Assembly (NCBI GenBank): GCA_028455995.1
Contig: JABELC010000004.1
Location: 2,974,501-3,038,500 of the forward strand
Origin: Scleromitrula shiraiana
Lineage: Eukaryota > Ascomycota > Leotiomycetes > Helotiales > Sclerotiniaceae
DNA: 64,000 nucleotides
Reading direction: 5' to 3'
Below are positions 28,565-41,850 of this stretch, piece by piece (within the stretch, counting starts at the first letter, position 1; every line of letters begins with the position of its first letter). The notes beneath the pieces were generated by a model. That model ran no database searches, had not been told where the DNA came from, and saw only the letters and a program-made list of their open reading frames with translations. Position numbers and translations under genes: made by a program.

Positions 28565-28724
28565 TGTCTGTATAGTCAAACACGTGACCTTACGTCACGT
28601 GTCCGTTGAGGAGATATATATCTTTAATGGTGTATAATATTTTTTTTGAATTTCTTGAACAAATAATATAATATAAATTAATATTATAATTATATAATTC
28701 TATATTTTTAAAATTATATAAATA
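28565..28724 (+). repeat. 5' LTR of element 2
   Basis: 160 bp. The outer part is well preserved and contains inverted CACGTGAC and GTCACGTG arms separated by CTTAC. The inner part has its C residues converted to T. Confidence 0.88.
28582..28602. promoter_or_regulatory. Inverted E-box pair in the family A LTR
   Basis: CACGTGAC and GTCACGTG arms face each other across 5 bp. CACGTG is the E-box core bound by bHLH factors. 7-bp versions of the arms occur in the LTR at 1274-1433 and in the solo LTR at 3711-3870. A role in element transcription is inferred only. Confidence 0.45.
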
Positions 28725-30691
28725 TTAATTAATATGTGTATTATAAATTAAGATTTTTATTTTATATATAATATTAATTTTGATAAATTTTAAATGTTTT
28801 TATTTATTATTGATAAGAAACTTTTTATAATTTTTGATGGTGAAAGGTTTTATAGATTATTTAGTTTTTAATAAAGAAAAGAATTAAATTTTATAATATT
28901 TAAATATTTATTATAAGAATAATAGTTTTTAATTTTAATTTAGATATTATAAAATTTAAATATTTATTGTAGGTTAAATAATTTTTAAATTGATTTTAGA
29001 ATTATAAAATTTAAATATTTATTATAAATAAAGTAATAATAAAAATATAAATTATATTATATTATTTAAATATATATTATATTATTTAAAAAAATATTTT
29101 AATAAATAAAAATATTGATGATAATAATTATTTTATTATAATTATAAGGGTAATAATAAGGTTATTTATGCAAAAATTTTTATTTAAAAATTTTTATAAA
29201 ATCTTTATAAAATTTTTAATAAACTTTTTTTTTATATTTTTATATTTTTTTATAATTATTTTATTTTTTATTTTATTTTATAGTAAATTTGTTTATTATA
29301 TATTTATTTTATAAATTGAAATAATTATATTTAATTTAAAAATTTTATTAGAATGAATTTTAATTTGATATTAGATTTATTTTATAAATCGGGTAATTAT
29401 ATTTGATTTAAAATTTTATTAGATTAAATTTTTAATTTGATATTAGATATTTATTTAATAATAATAAAAAAACTAGATAGAAATAAATTTAATAATAATT
29501 ATTATATTATTTGATGAATAGATATAAAATATTATTAAAAATATTTTTTTATTTTATATTATAATATTATGAGTAATATAATGGACAAAAGCGATATAAA
29601 GGAAAAAAGGAGGTTGAAAAGTATAAATATAAATATGAGCTTTAAATAATTATAAAAAGAAAGTAATTTAATAAATATAAATATTTAAGATTTAGAATTA
29701 TTATTAATAATTTAATGATTAAAATAAATATTTAATTAAATTAAAAAATTTTAATTAATATTAAAAATATTATTAAAAAATTTTAATAGAAGTTTAATAT
29801 ATATAAATTTATTATAAAAATAATATTAATAAAAAATATTTAGATAAATATAAATTTTAATATTTTAAATATAAATAAAGGTTTTTTTTCTTAAAAATAT
29901 AATAAATAGTATTTTTAGAAAATTTATATTTAATTTTAAAAAGAAATAATAATTAAAAAATAATAATATATATAATTTTGAATATAATCAAAATTTTAAA
30001 TTTAAATAGAGTAAAAGGTATTATAAAAATCTATTTGATAAATTATTTTTAGGTGATTTAGATTTTATTAATAAATATAAGGGATATAATATAAAAAATT
30101 TATATATAATAAATTATTATTTAAAGTATAAATTTAATAAATATATAATTGGCAATTTAAAGATTTTTATTAATATAGATTTATAGATGGATTTTAGAGA
30201 AATATTTAAAAGTATAAATATAAAGATGCTTTAAATATCAAATAAAAGATATTTAATAATAATAAAAAAAACATTATAAAAAAATAATATGTATATTAAT
30301 ATATTAATATTAATAATTTATATAATATAAAATGTAATATATATAAAATCATACTTTAAATAAATTAAAGCTTATTTAAAGAAAATTTATAAAAATTGAT
30401 TTATAGAATTTAAGTTTAATAATATAAAAATAATAATAAAAAATTTAAAGTAAAAATAAAATTAAAAAAAAAATACAAAAAAACAAATTAAAAAAAAAAT
30501 AGATTAAATAAAACATTTTAATTATATAAATAGCGGTTAATTTATTAAAATATTTTAATAAATCATTAAAAAATATCTAGTCTATAATAAAAATTGATTT
30601 TAAATATTTATTTAAAACTATTTTAATAATAATAATATATAATTTTATACATTATATTATTTAATATATAATTTTATTTAATAATTATATA

Positions 30692-30997
30692 TTATATAAT
30701 AATTATTTTTATTAAAATAAAAATAATTATAATAAAAATTATTATAATTAAAATAATTATATATTTTAATTCGATTAGAGCTACTTTAGTCAAGATCAAT
30801 TTAATCAAAATCAACTTAATTAAAATTATTATAATATAAATAATTATAATAAAAATAATTATAATCAAAATAACTATATATCTTAATTTAATCAGATTTA
30901 ATTTAATTAAAATTAATATAATCAAAATCAATTTGATCAAAATCAATTTAATCAAAATTATCGTATATTTTAGAACGATTAAAATGATTATAATCAA
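30692..30997. repeat. 15-bp tandem repeat inside element 2
   Basis: Counterpart of 3117-3449, with the same unit types (AATTTAATCAAAATC-like) at the same distance from the left LTR. It is a shared internal feature of the family. Confidence 0.65.
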
Positions 30998-33900
30998 AAT
31001 AATTATAATTTTTAATATAAATAAAATTGGGGAAAAGAATGAAAAGATAGGAGAGTATATATATATAAAGATGAATATAAAGATTAAAAATATTATTAAA
31101 AAAAAAATTATTAATATTATATATTGAAAATTTAATATTAGATCAATTTAAACAAGATGTATAATGATATAATGAAATTTAATGATAAAGATAATAATTT
31201 TGATTATAAATTAATTATATATAAATTAATTTTATAATATATAGATATTTTAAATAAATTAATAATAATAATATTTTTAATCATATTTAAAAATAAAGCA
31301 TTTAAATATTATATATTGAATTTTATTATATTTTTATAAAAAATAAAGGATTTAATTATAGAATTTAAAATATAATATTAAAAAAATTATATTATTATAA
31401 TATAATAAATAAATAAATAAGATTAATAATAAAAAATATTATAAATAAAAATTAAAAAAAAAAATTTGAATAATATTTAAAGTTGTTTTTTATAAAAACA
31501 AAGCAAGTATATAAAATTTTATTAAACGATATAAAAAATCAATTATATTTTTATAAAAAAATAATTTTATTATATTAATAAATTAAATAATATATTTAAA
31601 TATATTATTAATTAATTAATTTCAAATATTTTTAATTTTATTTAAAAAATCAAAAAAACGATTTAGATTTATAATAAATTATAAAATAATGATATTAATA
31701 TATATTATATTAAAAAAAAATTTATAAATAATTTATAAAATTAAAGTAAAAACTTTAATTATAATAAATATAATAAAATAAATAATTATAATAATCAAAA
31801 AGAATATAATAATTATCAAAATTGATTTAAATTATAATTTAATATTTAAAAATAATATAATAAAAAAAGTTTTAGATTAATTTATAAAAGACGATATTGG
31901 GTATATAAAAAAAAAAAGATATTTTTTTATAAATTATTCGAAATCAAATTAAGAAAAAGTTTAAAAAAAATATAAAAAAAAAGTTATTAAAGATAATGAT
32001 AATTATATATATAAAGAATTTTTAATATATTATAAAAAAAATAAAAAATAAAAAAAAAGAATATTAAAAAGATTTATAAAATATTTTATATAAAGATAAA
32101 ATATTTAGATAAAATTATATTAAAAATATATTATATATCAAATAATTTAATTAATAGTTTATAAATAATTATTAGATTTATAAAAAAAATATTTAAATAT
32201 ATATTAATATATAAAAAATTATTTAATAATAATTAAATTAATAAAAATATAATATTGAAATAAATTATATATAATTTTAAAATATTTTTTATAAATAATA
32301 AATATGATTTTAATAAATTTTAAAGTGTTATGATTAATATAGAAATAATAATGGTATCAATTATGAGCAGATAGTAATTTGAAATATTATAGAAATTAAT
32401 TAATCTAATTATTAATTATAGTAGAGTAAAAATTGTGAAAATTATATTTAAAAAAGGAGATATTAAAGAATTTATTGAATTATACGAAATTGAATTATTG
32501 ATTGGATAAATTGAGATTTATATTATTTATATAAATATATTAGTTTTATTTTATTTAATAAATATAAATAAATTTGATATATTTTTTAATAATATTAAAA
32601 ATTAAATTATTTATGATAAAATTAATAAATATTTTTTTATTATATAAAAATGTGGTTATAGTTTTTTATTATAAAAATATAATTATAATATATTTGTATA
32701 ATTAATAATTTTAAATAATATTTATTATTTTATAAAAATAGAATTATAATATTTATATAAATGTTTTAATTATTTAATTATTTATAGATTATATAATATA
32801 TTTAAATAAATTAGTTATAATAATATAAGTAAAAATAAGATTAATAAATTAATAAAATATTATAATTAATATTAGATATATAATAAATTATTAAAAAGAT
32901 TTAAATTTAAAATTAATAATAATAAAAATAATGATATTTGGTTTAATTATATAATTATAATTGATATTATATATATTAATAAAAAAATGATATTATATAT
33001 ATTTAATAAAATATTAAAATATTAAGTAATAATATTTTTAAATAATTTATTAATGAGATATATTTGGAATATAATTTGATTTAAATAAATTAATATTTAT
33101 ATAAAATTTTTAAATTATATTATTATTAATGTAGATATATAATTTATTATAAAAAGATTTAACGAATATATAAGTATTATAGTGATTAAAAGAAAGATAG
33201 TTTTTATAAAATTTTATTAATTAATTAATAAAGTTAAATAATATTATAAAATTGTATAATATATATTTAAAATTTTATAAAATAAATTATAATAATCTAA
33301 TTTTATAAAAAAATAAATATTATAAATAATGATAAAGACTATAAATAATTTAATAAACTTTAATAAATTAATTTTAATACTTTTAATATTTGATATATTT
33401 ATATATATAGAAAAATCAAATTCATTAATAAAAACTATTATTAATTAAATGATGAAATTGTAAAAAGTGAGTAATAAAATTTATAAATATAAAGCGATTT
33501 AATTAATAAGAAATATATTATAAAAATAAAATAGATTATTTATATATATACTATATAATTTAAAGATATATTTTAAAATTTTAATATATAAAAAGATTGT
33601 TAAAATAAATAAAAAAAAATAAATAAAATTTTATATTTTTAAATTGATAAAGGATAAAAATTATAAAATTAATATAAATAGTTATATTATAATAATATAA
33701 TTAATATCGATTTGTTTATATTATAAAAAATCTATTAATTTAATATTAATATTATTAATAATATATACAAAAAATTATATATTATTTATATCCATAAATA
33801 ATAATAATAATTAACTAATTACTTAAAAAATATTAAAAATAGCGACACTTAAATTACTTAAATTAACAATTTATAAATACAACAAATCAAAAAAAAATCA

Positions 33901-36019
33901 AAGCTTTAATATATCATTATTAATAGCGATTTAATTTTATTAATATATTCAATAAAATACATAATAAAAAATATAATTTAAATTATATATAAAAAATAAA
34001 GATTTTAAAAAAATATTATTAAATATTATAATATTATTAAATAACGAATATATTATATATTTAATTAATACTTTTTTGATAAAAAAATTGATTCTTTTTA
34101 TTAAATAAATTAAATATAATAAAAAAAAAACAAATGAAATATATATAAAATTAAATAAAAAAAAATTAAATAAATTAATGAAAATTAATATATTTAAAAT
34201 AATAAAATAAAAAAATATTTTAATAAAAATAAAAATCTTTAAATATAAATAAATTAATAAATTCAAATATTTAAATATAAAGAATATATATAAAAAATTA
34301 AAATTTATTATATAAAGTTTTAATAATATAAAAAAATATATTATATTTATATATGTTTTAATTATATAATATTCAATTTATTAATTAATATTAATAATTA
34401 TAATTATTATAATAATAACAAAAAATAATAATATATTCAATATTTATTTATATAATATTATTTAAATATATATATAAATAAATTTGAAATTTATATATTT
34501 CATCTTTATATATATAATTCTAAAAATAGAATATTTATTTAAAACTATATTTTATATAATATAATTATTATATAAAATTTTAAAAACAGAAAATCATTAA
34601 TTTAATATATATTTAAATCATTATATTATAAAATTCAAAATAACGATATTAATATATAATTTTTATTTATTATATATATAAAAATAAAAATTTAAAATTA
34701 TAATAATATAAATTAATAATATTTTAATTATTATTAATAAACAATTTATTTATAAAAAAAAATATTATTTAAAAAAAACTAAATTTTTATATAGAAAACA
34801 AAAATAATTAATTAAAACATACCTACTCAAATTCAATAATAATTTAATATTATTAAAAAATTTAATAATTATAATAAATTAAAAATTTTAATATAAAAAT
34901 ATCAAACAAATTAAAAATATTAATATTAATATATATAAAATATATAATAAATTTTAAAAAAATATAATATCAAAAAAATAATATATTATATAATATATTT
35001 ATAATATTTATATTATAATTTATTATCAATCTAAAACTTTATTCAATTTAATATAAACTATACAAAATATTAAATTAAACAATAAAAATATAAAAATATT
35101 TAATAAATATATATAATAATAAAAAGAAAATTCCACAAAAAAACTTTAATTTATATTATTTAATTTTAATATTTTTTATATATATATATTTATCAACGCT
35201 TTATATATTAATAATTTTAATTTATCATTTTAAATTAAATATATTATTATATTAATAAATAAAAATAAAAATATAGATATTATATACTAATTTTTAATTA
35301 AATATAAATATATTATTTAAATTATATCAATATTAAAACTTTATATAATAATTCTTAATTTCGATATAATAATCATTATTAAAAATATAATCAATAAAAT
35401 TTTTAATAATTATATTTTATTATTAATTATTTATATCAATTTATATTCTTTATTTTAATTATTAATTAAATTTAAAATAACAATCAAAAAATAATTTATA
35501 ATCAATATTATAATATTATATTAATTATATAAATATAAAAAAATCATAAAAATATAATAAATCAATAATAATAATAATCTAATAAATATAATAATAAAAA
35601 CAAAATCTTATTTAATATTAAAAAAATTTATTAATACAAATAAAATATCAATAAAAATCAATAAATAAATTAAATATAAAAAAAGATTTTGATTTTTTTT
35701 TATTTATTTTTTAAAGAATAATCAAATAATAATTGATTTTATTTATTTAAATTATACATAATCATTATAAAATAAAATAATAAAAAATATAATATAAAAA
35801 ATAATAATAATATAAAATAATAATAATATATAATTTAAATAATATTTATTTCAATTTAATTTTAAAATATTATATTATATATAAACAAATTATAAAGATT
35901 TTAAAATAATAAAAAATTAAAAAAAACTTATTTTATTTTTATTTTATATAAATAATTTATAGTTTTTATAGATTTCAACTTTTTATATATATAATATCAA
36001 ATTTTTAAAAAATTACTAA

Positions 36020-36179
36020 TATCTATATAATCAAATATATAACCTTACATCATATATCCATTAAAAAAATATATATCCTCAACAACATACAATACCTTTC
36101 TTGAACTCCTTAAATAAATAATATAATATAGATTAATACCATAATTGTATAGTTCCATACCCCCGAAGTCATACAAACA
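36020..36179 (+). repeat. 3' LTR of element 2
   Basis: 160 bp. G residues are converted to A while C residues remain (ACCTTACATCATATATCC). The outer end CCATACCCCCGAAGTCATAC is almost intact. It was mutated on the opposite strand from its 5' partner. Confidence 0.88.
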
Positions 36180-36263
36180 CTATAATTATCAAGGTATTAG
36201 CCTTAATAGTTTTATATAGTCAATGACTGAAACAGGACTTTAAACCCCCCAAAAAAAAAAAAA
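36180..36263 (+). mobile_element. LINE B, 3' end with A-tail
   Basis: Continuation of the LINE interrupted at 28564. It reads TATCAAGGTATTAGCC, then TAGTTTTATATAGTCAAT, then GACTTTAAACCCCCC, and ends in 13 A. It aligns with the end of LINE A (14325-14397). Nearly intact bases here contrast with the mutated body. Confidence 0.75.
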
Positions 36264-38133
36264 TAATTCATTGATTAATATATTTATTGATAATTTTATT
36301 ATGCTTTTTATTATTTCAATTAACTAAATCAAATAGTTTTAAGAAAAACTTTGTTATTATTATGTTAAGTTTATAATCAAAAAACATTGTTTAAATTCTC
36401 ATTTTTTTATTTAAAATATAAAATCAAAATTCAAGTATTAAGTTTATAGAAATATTTATTATAATTTATAATTAATTTTTCTTGTGTTTTTTCAAAATAT
36501 AAAATTCTTTTTATTCTTTTTATTAAATATATAATATATATATTTCATTATAATAAAGACTTTTTATTACATTTTTTGTATTCTTTTTATTGAAATTTAA
36601 GTCTAAATGAATTATGCATTCAATTAATCAATGTTTATATCTTGATTCTAAAATGGATGATAAATCAAAAACATATTATAAATAGATAATCTTATAGTAT
36701 ATAGTAAATCTAATTCAATTAATCTTTGATTGATTTTTCTTTTATAAACTATATCTATTTTATACAATTTTAAAATTTCAATTCACATAACAATAAAAAT
36801 CTTTAAAAAAGAATTTATGTTTAAAAATATTTGTTAAATATTGGAAATGATTTTAATAAATATTTAATATTAATTCAAATATTTATATATAAATAAAAAA
36901 AACAATCCTTTTAAATGTTCTAAAAAAGAAATGATTTCAAATAAAAAAAACTTTCTTAAATACTTCAAAATAAAAATCTATTCATAAAATTAATTATTTT
37001 AATTTAATATAGTTATTAATTTGATTAATTTTATTTTGATGAATGATTTAATTGATACATTAACCTTTCAATCATTCATAAATATACAATTTTTATCTAA
37101 TAAACTTTTATTTATTAAATTTTGCATATAATAATATTTAATTACAATTATATATTTAAATTTCTTAATAGTATAAAAAATTTGATTTTCTAATATTTAT
37201 ATTATAAACTCATTATTTATATATTAAAACAAAATATTTCAATTAAAATAATTAAATTTCTTTAATGTTCTGAATATATGTATAAGTAAATAAAGATTGA
37301 TTTAAAAATTGATCTTTATTAATTTAACTGTTATTAAACTTTCAATTATTATAATCTAAAAATTTAATTTTCTATTAATTAATTTATGAATCAATTTCAA
37401 TATATAATCATTAAGCAAATTCTAAATCATACTATCTTGTATAAAAATATCTTTATAATTTTTGATTTTGTTTGATATATTTATAAAAGAACTTTTGTTT
37501 GTAATAAATAAATTTCATTAAAATTACATATAAAGTTCTTAAATTTAATATTAAAACATAACATAATTAATTAAATTCTTAAATTCGAGATTTAATATAA
37601 TAAACCTTCTATTTTTATTTATATCTTTTTAATATTCTTTCTAATATAATATTATAATTTTGAAATACTTTATAATATAAAAATTATAAAAATATAGGTA
37701 AAATCACAATCATTTCAATTATATCTTAATGCAATAATATTTAAAGAATCTTTTCAAAATAAATCTCAAAAATTATCTTTTTTTTGTTTTTATTCTTAAA
37801 TATCTTATTATTAATTCTAAATTTTTCAATTTTCTAATAAAGTTTTTAATCAAATTTTGATCGAAATTAATATTCTTAATATATATTTATTTATTAATGA
37901 ATATATATATTTTTCGATAATTAAATTTTTAAATTTTTATTTATATAAAATATTTTGAAATATTTTATATTAAATTCCTATTAATTGTTTTAATTTGTAC
38001 AATCTTTTATTTAATTTGAAAATTGTATTATTGTAATCTTTGATAATATTTTAAATATTGATTTTATATTTGATTATTTTATTTTAATATATTTTTTCGA
38101 TTAAATTCATTATTGTTATATCATTACAAAATA
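36264..38133. other. AT-rich stretch, nothing identified
   Basis: A/T-rich but less extreme than the element interiors, with G and C both present. No open frame or repeat end was recognised. It may be old unique or low-copy DNA that caught only part of the mutation load. Confidence 0.5.
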
Positions 38134-38135
38134 TA

Positions 38136-39111
38136 CTCGGTCAAATTAAAATTGAAGCATGCGCAAAATAAGCGAATCGCTTCAAAATCGACGATTTTGT
38201 ATAAATCATCTTTTGTGTTGATGTAAATAAATCAATTAATTATTTATAGAATTATTTAAAATTTTAAATATAGATTATTTTTATATTAAAATATCTATTA
38301 TTAAAATTTAAAGATTAAATAATAATTTAAAAATTTATAATATTTATTTAAATATAAAGTAAAAATTATATAAAAATACTATAACTTTAAGTTGATTTAA
38401 ATTAAGCAAATTACTATATTAGAAAATAATGAAGATATATATGAATATATAAAAAAAATTTTTTATTTAATATAAATATTATATATTAAAATGTAATATA
38501 ATAGTCTTGAAAAATCGAAGTTTTAAGGGTATTTTTAATTTTTTAAAATTTTTGAAAATTTTAATAATTTATTTAAATTAAAATTATCTTAAATAATATT
38601 TTCATATAATAATTATAAAGATATAAATTATTATATATAAAAATTTGAAATGATTTTAATGATTTTTAAAAATCGAAATTATAGTGATATTTAATGTTTG
38701 TAAACATTATATATATTTTTTTTAATTTTATTATATTATATTTTTTATATATTTTTAATATATATAATATATATATTAAATAAAAGTGTATTTTTTATAT
38801 ATTTATATATATTTTTATTATTTTCTAATATAGTGATTTACTTGATTTAAATCAAGTTAAAAATATTGTATTTTCATATAATTTTTACTTTATATTTTAT
38901 TAAATATTATAAATTTTAAAATAATTATTTAATTTCTACATATCAATAGCGGATATTTCAATATAAAAATAATTCAAATTTAAAATTTTAAATAATTTTA
39001 TAAATAATTGATTGATTTATTTACATTGGCGCAAGAGGTGATTTATATAAAATCATCGATTTTAAGGGTTTTTCGGTAATTTGCGCGTGCTTCAATTTTA
39101 ATTTAACCGAG
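38136..39111 (+). mobile_element. Long-inverted-repeat (foldback) DNA element, uninterrupted
   Basis: 976 bp flanked by TA (38134-38135 and 39112-39113). The left end CTCGGTCAAATTAAAATTG mirrors the right end CAATTTTAATTTAACCGAG. The two arms stay alignable for about 380 bp (38136 to about 38510, and about 38710 to 39111), leaving a spacer near 200 bp. It has no coding capacity, so it is non-autonomous. TA duplication suggests mobilisation by a Tc1/mariner-type transposase. The outer 80 bases of each arm keep G and C (GAAGCATGCGC, GCGCGTGCTTC); the inner arms are strongly AT. The second copy is the split one at 14484-21898. Confidence 0.87.
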
Positions 39112-40866
39112 TAATGTATTTTTTATTCAATCATTTTATAAACGTTTTTTTATATTATCTTTTTTTATATTAAATTTCAAAAATAACATATACTCATTCT
39201 TTGATTTAATTTATATAGAATATCCATATCAAATGAAAAATATTGCAATTTAAATTATTAATTTTAATTTTTTTATATTTCTTTTTATTTAAAACATTGT
39301 TAAATAAACTTATGATTTTCAATTTATCTTTTATATTTGAATTTATCAATGGAAATTCTATTAATCTTTTTATTGAAATATTTAAAAGATTTAATGATTT
39401 AAATATTCAATAAAAGAATTTTCAATTTGTAATAAAATTAACAAAATGAATAATAATGTTATCTTTTTTGAAAACGATAAAATATATTCTTATTACTTCT
39501 TTTTATTTAAAAAAGATATATACAAAAAGATATATAAAAAATCCAAAATCTATTATAATTTTGAATTAGTTTTATAATTGAATTTTTTTAATTGAAGTTT
39601 AATATAAAAAAGAAAGATTTCAATATTATAATATGATTTAAAAATTAATTTATAAAAAACATTTTTAATACAATCATCAAACATTTTTCTTTTATTATAT
39701 ATTATATTTTAAACCAAATATATTTATAATCCGTTAAAATTACTTGCTTTTTTAATTCTTTTTTTTTTCAAAAATATATAAATTATATCTTTTGATTATT
39801 ATTCTATTTGAAAAATAAGCTTGTTGAAATATATATTATATTTTGATATTTCTTTCTAAAAATTGTCAATAAAGTTTAATATTTTAATCTCAACTTTTTA
39901 ATCAAATTTAATTTTATAATCTTGCTTTAATACTCATTTAAATCAAAACTAAACTATAAAAATTAAAAACTTCAACAATATCAAAAATTAGAATCTTTGA
40001 TATAATAAAATAAATTTATATTGTTTATACAATTCTTTATTTTTATAGTTTTGAATCAATTATGTATGTTTTGATTAATTTTTGTAAATTTATTTTTATA
40101 AATAAAAAGTTAATTATAAGATATGTTATTTTAGTTCTGTAGAAAACTAAGGTTTAGAAAGATATAAATTTTATTTTAAATTATGTTTATCTAAATTAAA
40201 CAATTTATATATATAATTTCAATTAATATAATACATTTGATTTATTCAAATAAAAATTTGTATTTTTATTTTTATTTTTACATTTATGAATCTTAAAACT
40301 TTTATTTAAGGATTTATAATTCATTTTTAAATCAATATAAAAAATATTGAAATATTATAAAATATAAAGTTGACATTTACATTTATTATTAATGAATTTA
40401 TATATATTTTAAGACAATCTTAAACTTTAAATTTATCTTTTATTAATTAGTGCTTGATCTTTTCAAAAGATTATATCAATATTTAAAATATATAATATTT
40501 TCTTGATAATAATATTTTTGTTAATTAAAATGATAAATATATCGTTTTTTGAATTAAAAGTTTATTGTTATTTCTAAAAAGCAACAATAAAAATATAATT
40601 AATAATTTTAGTCTTTATAACTATCGATCATATTTTTTCCTCATTAATAAATTTCTTTTTAAAAAATAATGTTCTATAATTTTTGAATTAATAATAATTT
40701 TATTTATATTTTTAATCAAATTAATTAAGTTAAAGATTAAAAGAGATATCATAATATTAAAATATTTAATATTATATTTTCGACATTAATTGTTTTCTTT
40801 CTAAAATCATTATTTTTATCATTATTCCTAAATATATTAACATAAAATAAAATACATGATATAAAA

Positions 40867-40945
40867 GAAAATTCTTTATAATAGTATAATGATTGTTTGG
40901 TTATTTTAAATAGATTATATAAATTAAAGAATCAAAATCTTTCTT
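40867..40945 (+). repeat. Dispersed repeat, copy 2 of 3
   Basis: Contains TCTTTATAATAGTATAATG followed by the core TAGATTATATAAATTAAA. Aligns with 10870-10945 and 46178-46250. Confidence 0.5.
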
Positions 40946-41578
40946 AATTATTATACAATATTGATAATATAGAATATATATAATAATTTTCTATTTTAAA
41001 TATTTTAAATTCACCTCATCAAATAAATAAAATTCAGAAATAAACTGAATTTATTTTTCAATTTTAGTTTTTATTTTATGTATATTAACAAAACGTTTTA
41101 ATATTCGATATACCTTTTTTATTATTATTATATTCAAATAATTGTTATTATTATTGATTTAATATATTTTTATAAATTTTTAATATTAATAAAATTAATG
41201 AATTGTCATTATATTCATTACTAAATGAATATCAATTTGTATGTTAAATTTTATCAATAATTAATATAATAAATAAGAGTCTATGTATATAATCAATAAT
41301 AAAATATAATTCTCAAATCTTTCAATAATTATGTTTTGATAATTATTATTTTGTTAAGATTAAATAGTAATATATAGAATTCTAATATTCAATTTATTTA
41401 AATTGTCTACTTATATTTAATTAGAAATGCATATATAATATAACTATTTTTAATAATAATTTATTTAATAATATAAATTATAATTATTTAAAGCAATATT
41501 TTATACTATATAGAATAAGTTATATAATATTTTAAAATCAAAGAATATTATAATATATATATTATATAATATACCATC

Positions 41579-41850
41579 TTTTATTTTTTATTTTTTATTT
41601 TTTATTTTTTATTTTTTATTTTTTATTTTTTATTTTTTATTTTTTATTTTTTATTTTTTATTTTTTATTTTTTATTTTTTATTTTTTATTTTTTATTTTT
41701 TATTTTTTATTTTTTATTTTTTATTTTTTATTTTTTATTTTTTATTTTTTATTTTTTATTTTTTATTTTTTATTTTTTATTTTTTATTTTTTATTTTTTA
41801 TTTTTTATTTTTTATTTTTTATTTTTTATTTTTTATTTTTTATTTTTTAT
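41579..41850. repeat. Heptamer microsatellite (TTTTTTA)n
   Basis: About 39 consecutive 7-bp units without a visible substitution over 272 bp. Such uniformity inside heavily mutated DNA points to recent slippage expansion. Confidence 0.95.

Larger units (their letters stand above)
28565..36179 (+). mobile_element. LTR element 2 (family A), full length, inserted in LINE B
   Basis: 7.6-kb copy of the family of element 1, with 160-bp LTRs and the perfect 5-bp duplication CTATA at 28560-28564 and 36180-36184. Removing it rejoins LINE B with its A-tailed 3' end. The left 4.7 kb has almost no C: 28741-28980 holds 21 G and 1 C. The right end has almost no G: 36001-36120 holds 21 C and 1 G. No domain can be named. 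Open minus-strand frames of about 100 codons (30692-30997 and 33949-34266) are low-complexity and not supported as genes. Strand is assumed as for element 1. Confidence 0.9.

Noticed and set aside
33949..34266. 105-codon minus-strand frame, with a relative at 55060-55263
   Set aside because: It consists almost only of Ile, Phe, Leu, Asn, Tyr and Lys. It is shared because both lie in the same degraded element, and no domain is visible.
41579..41850. Interstitial telomere repeat turned AT by RIP
   Set aside because: A mutated TTAGGG or TTTAGGG array would give TTAAAA-like units with several A. The observed unit has a single A per seven bases.
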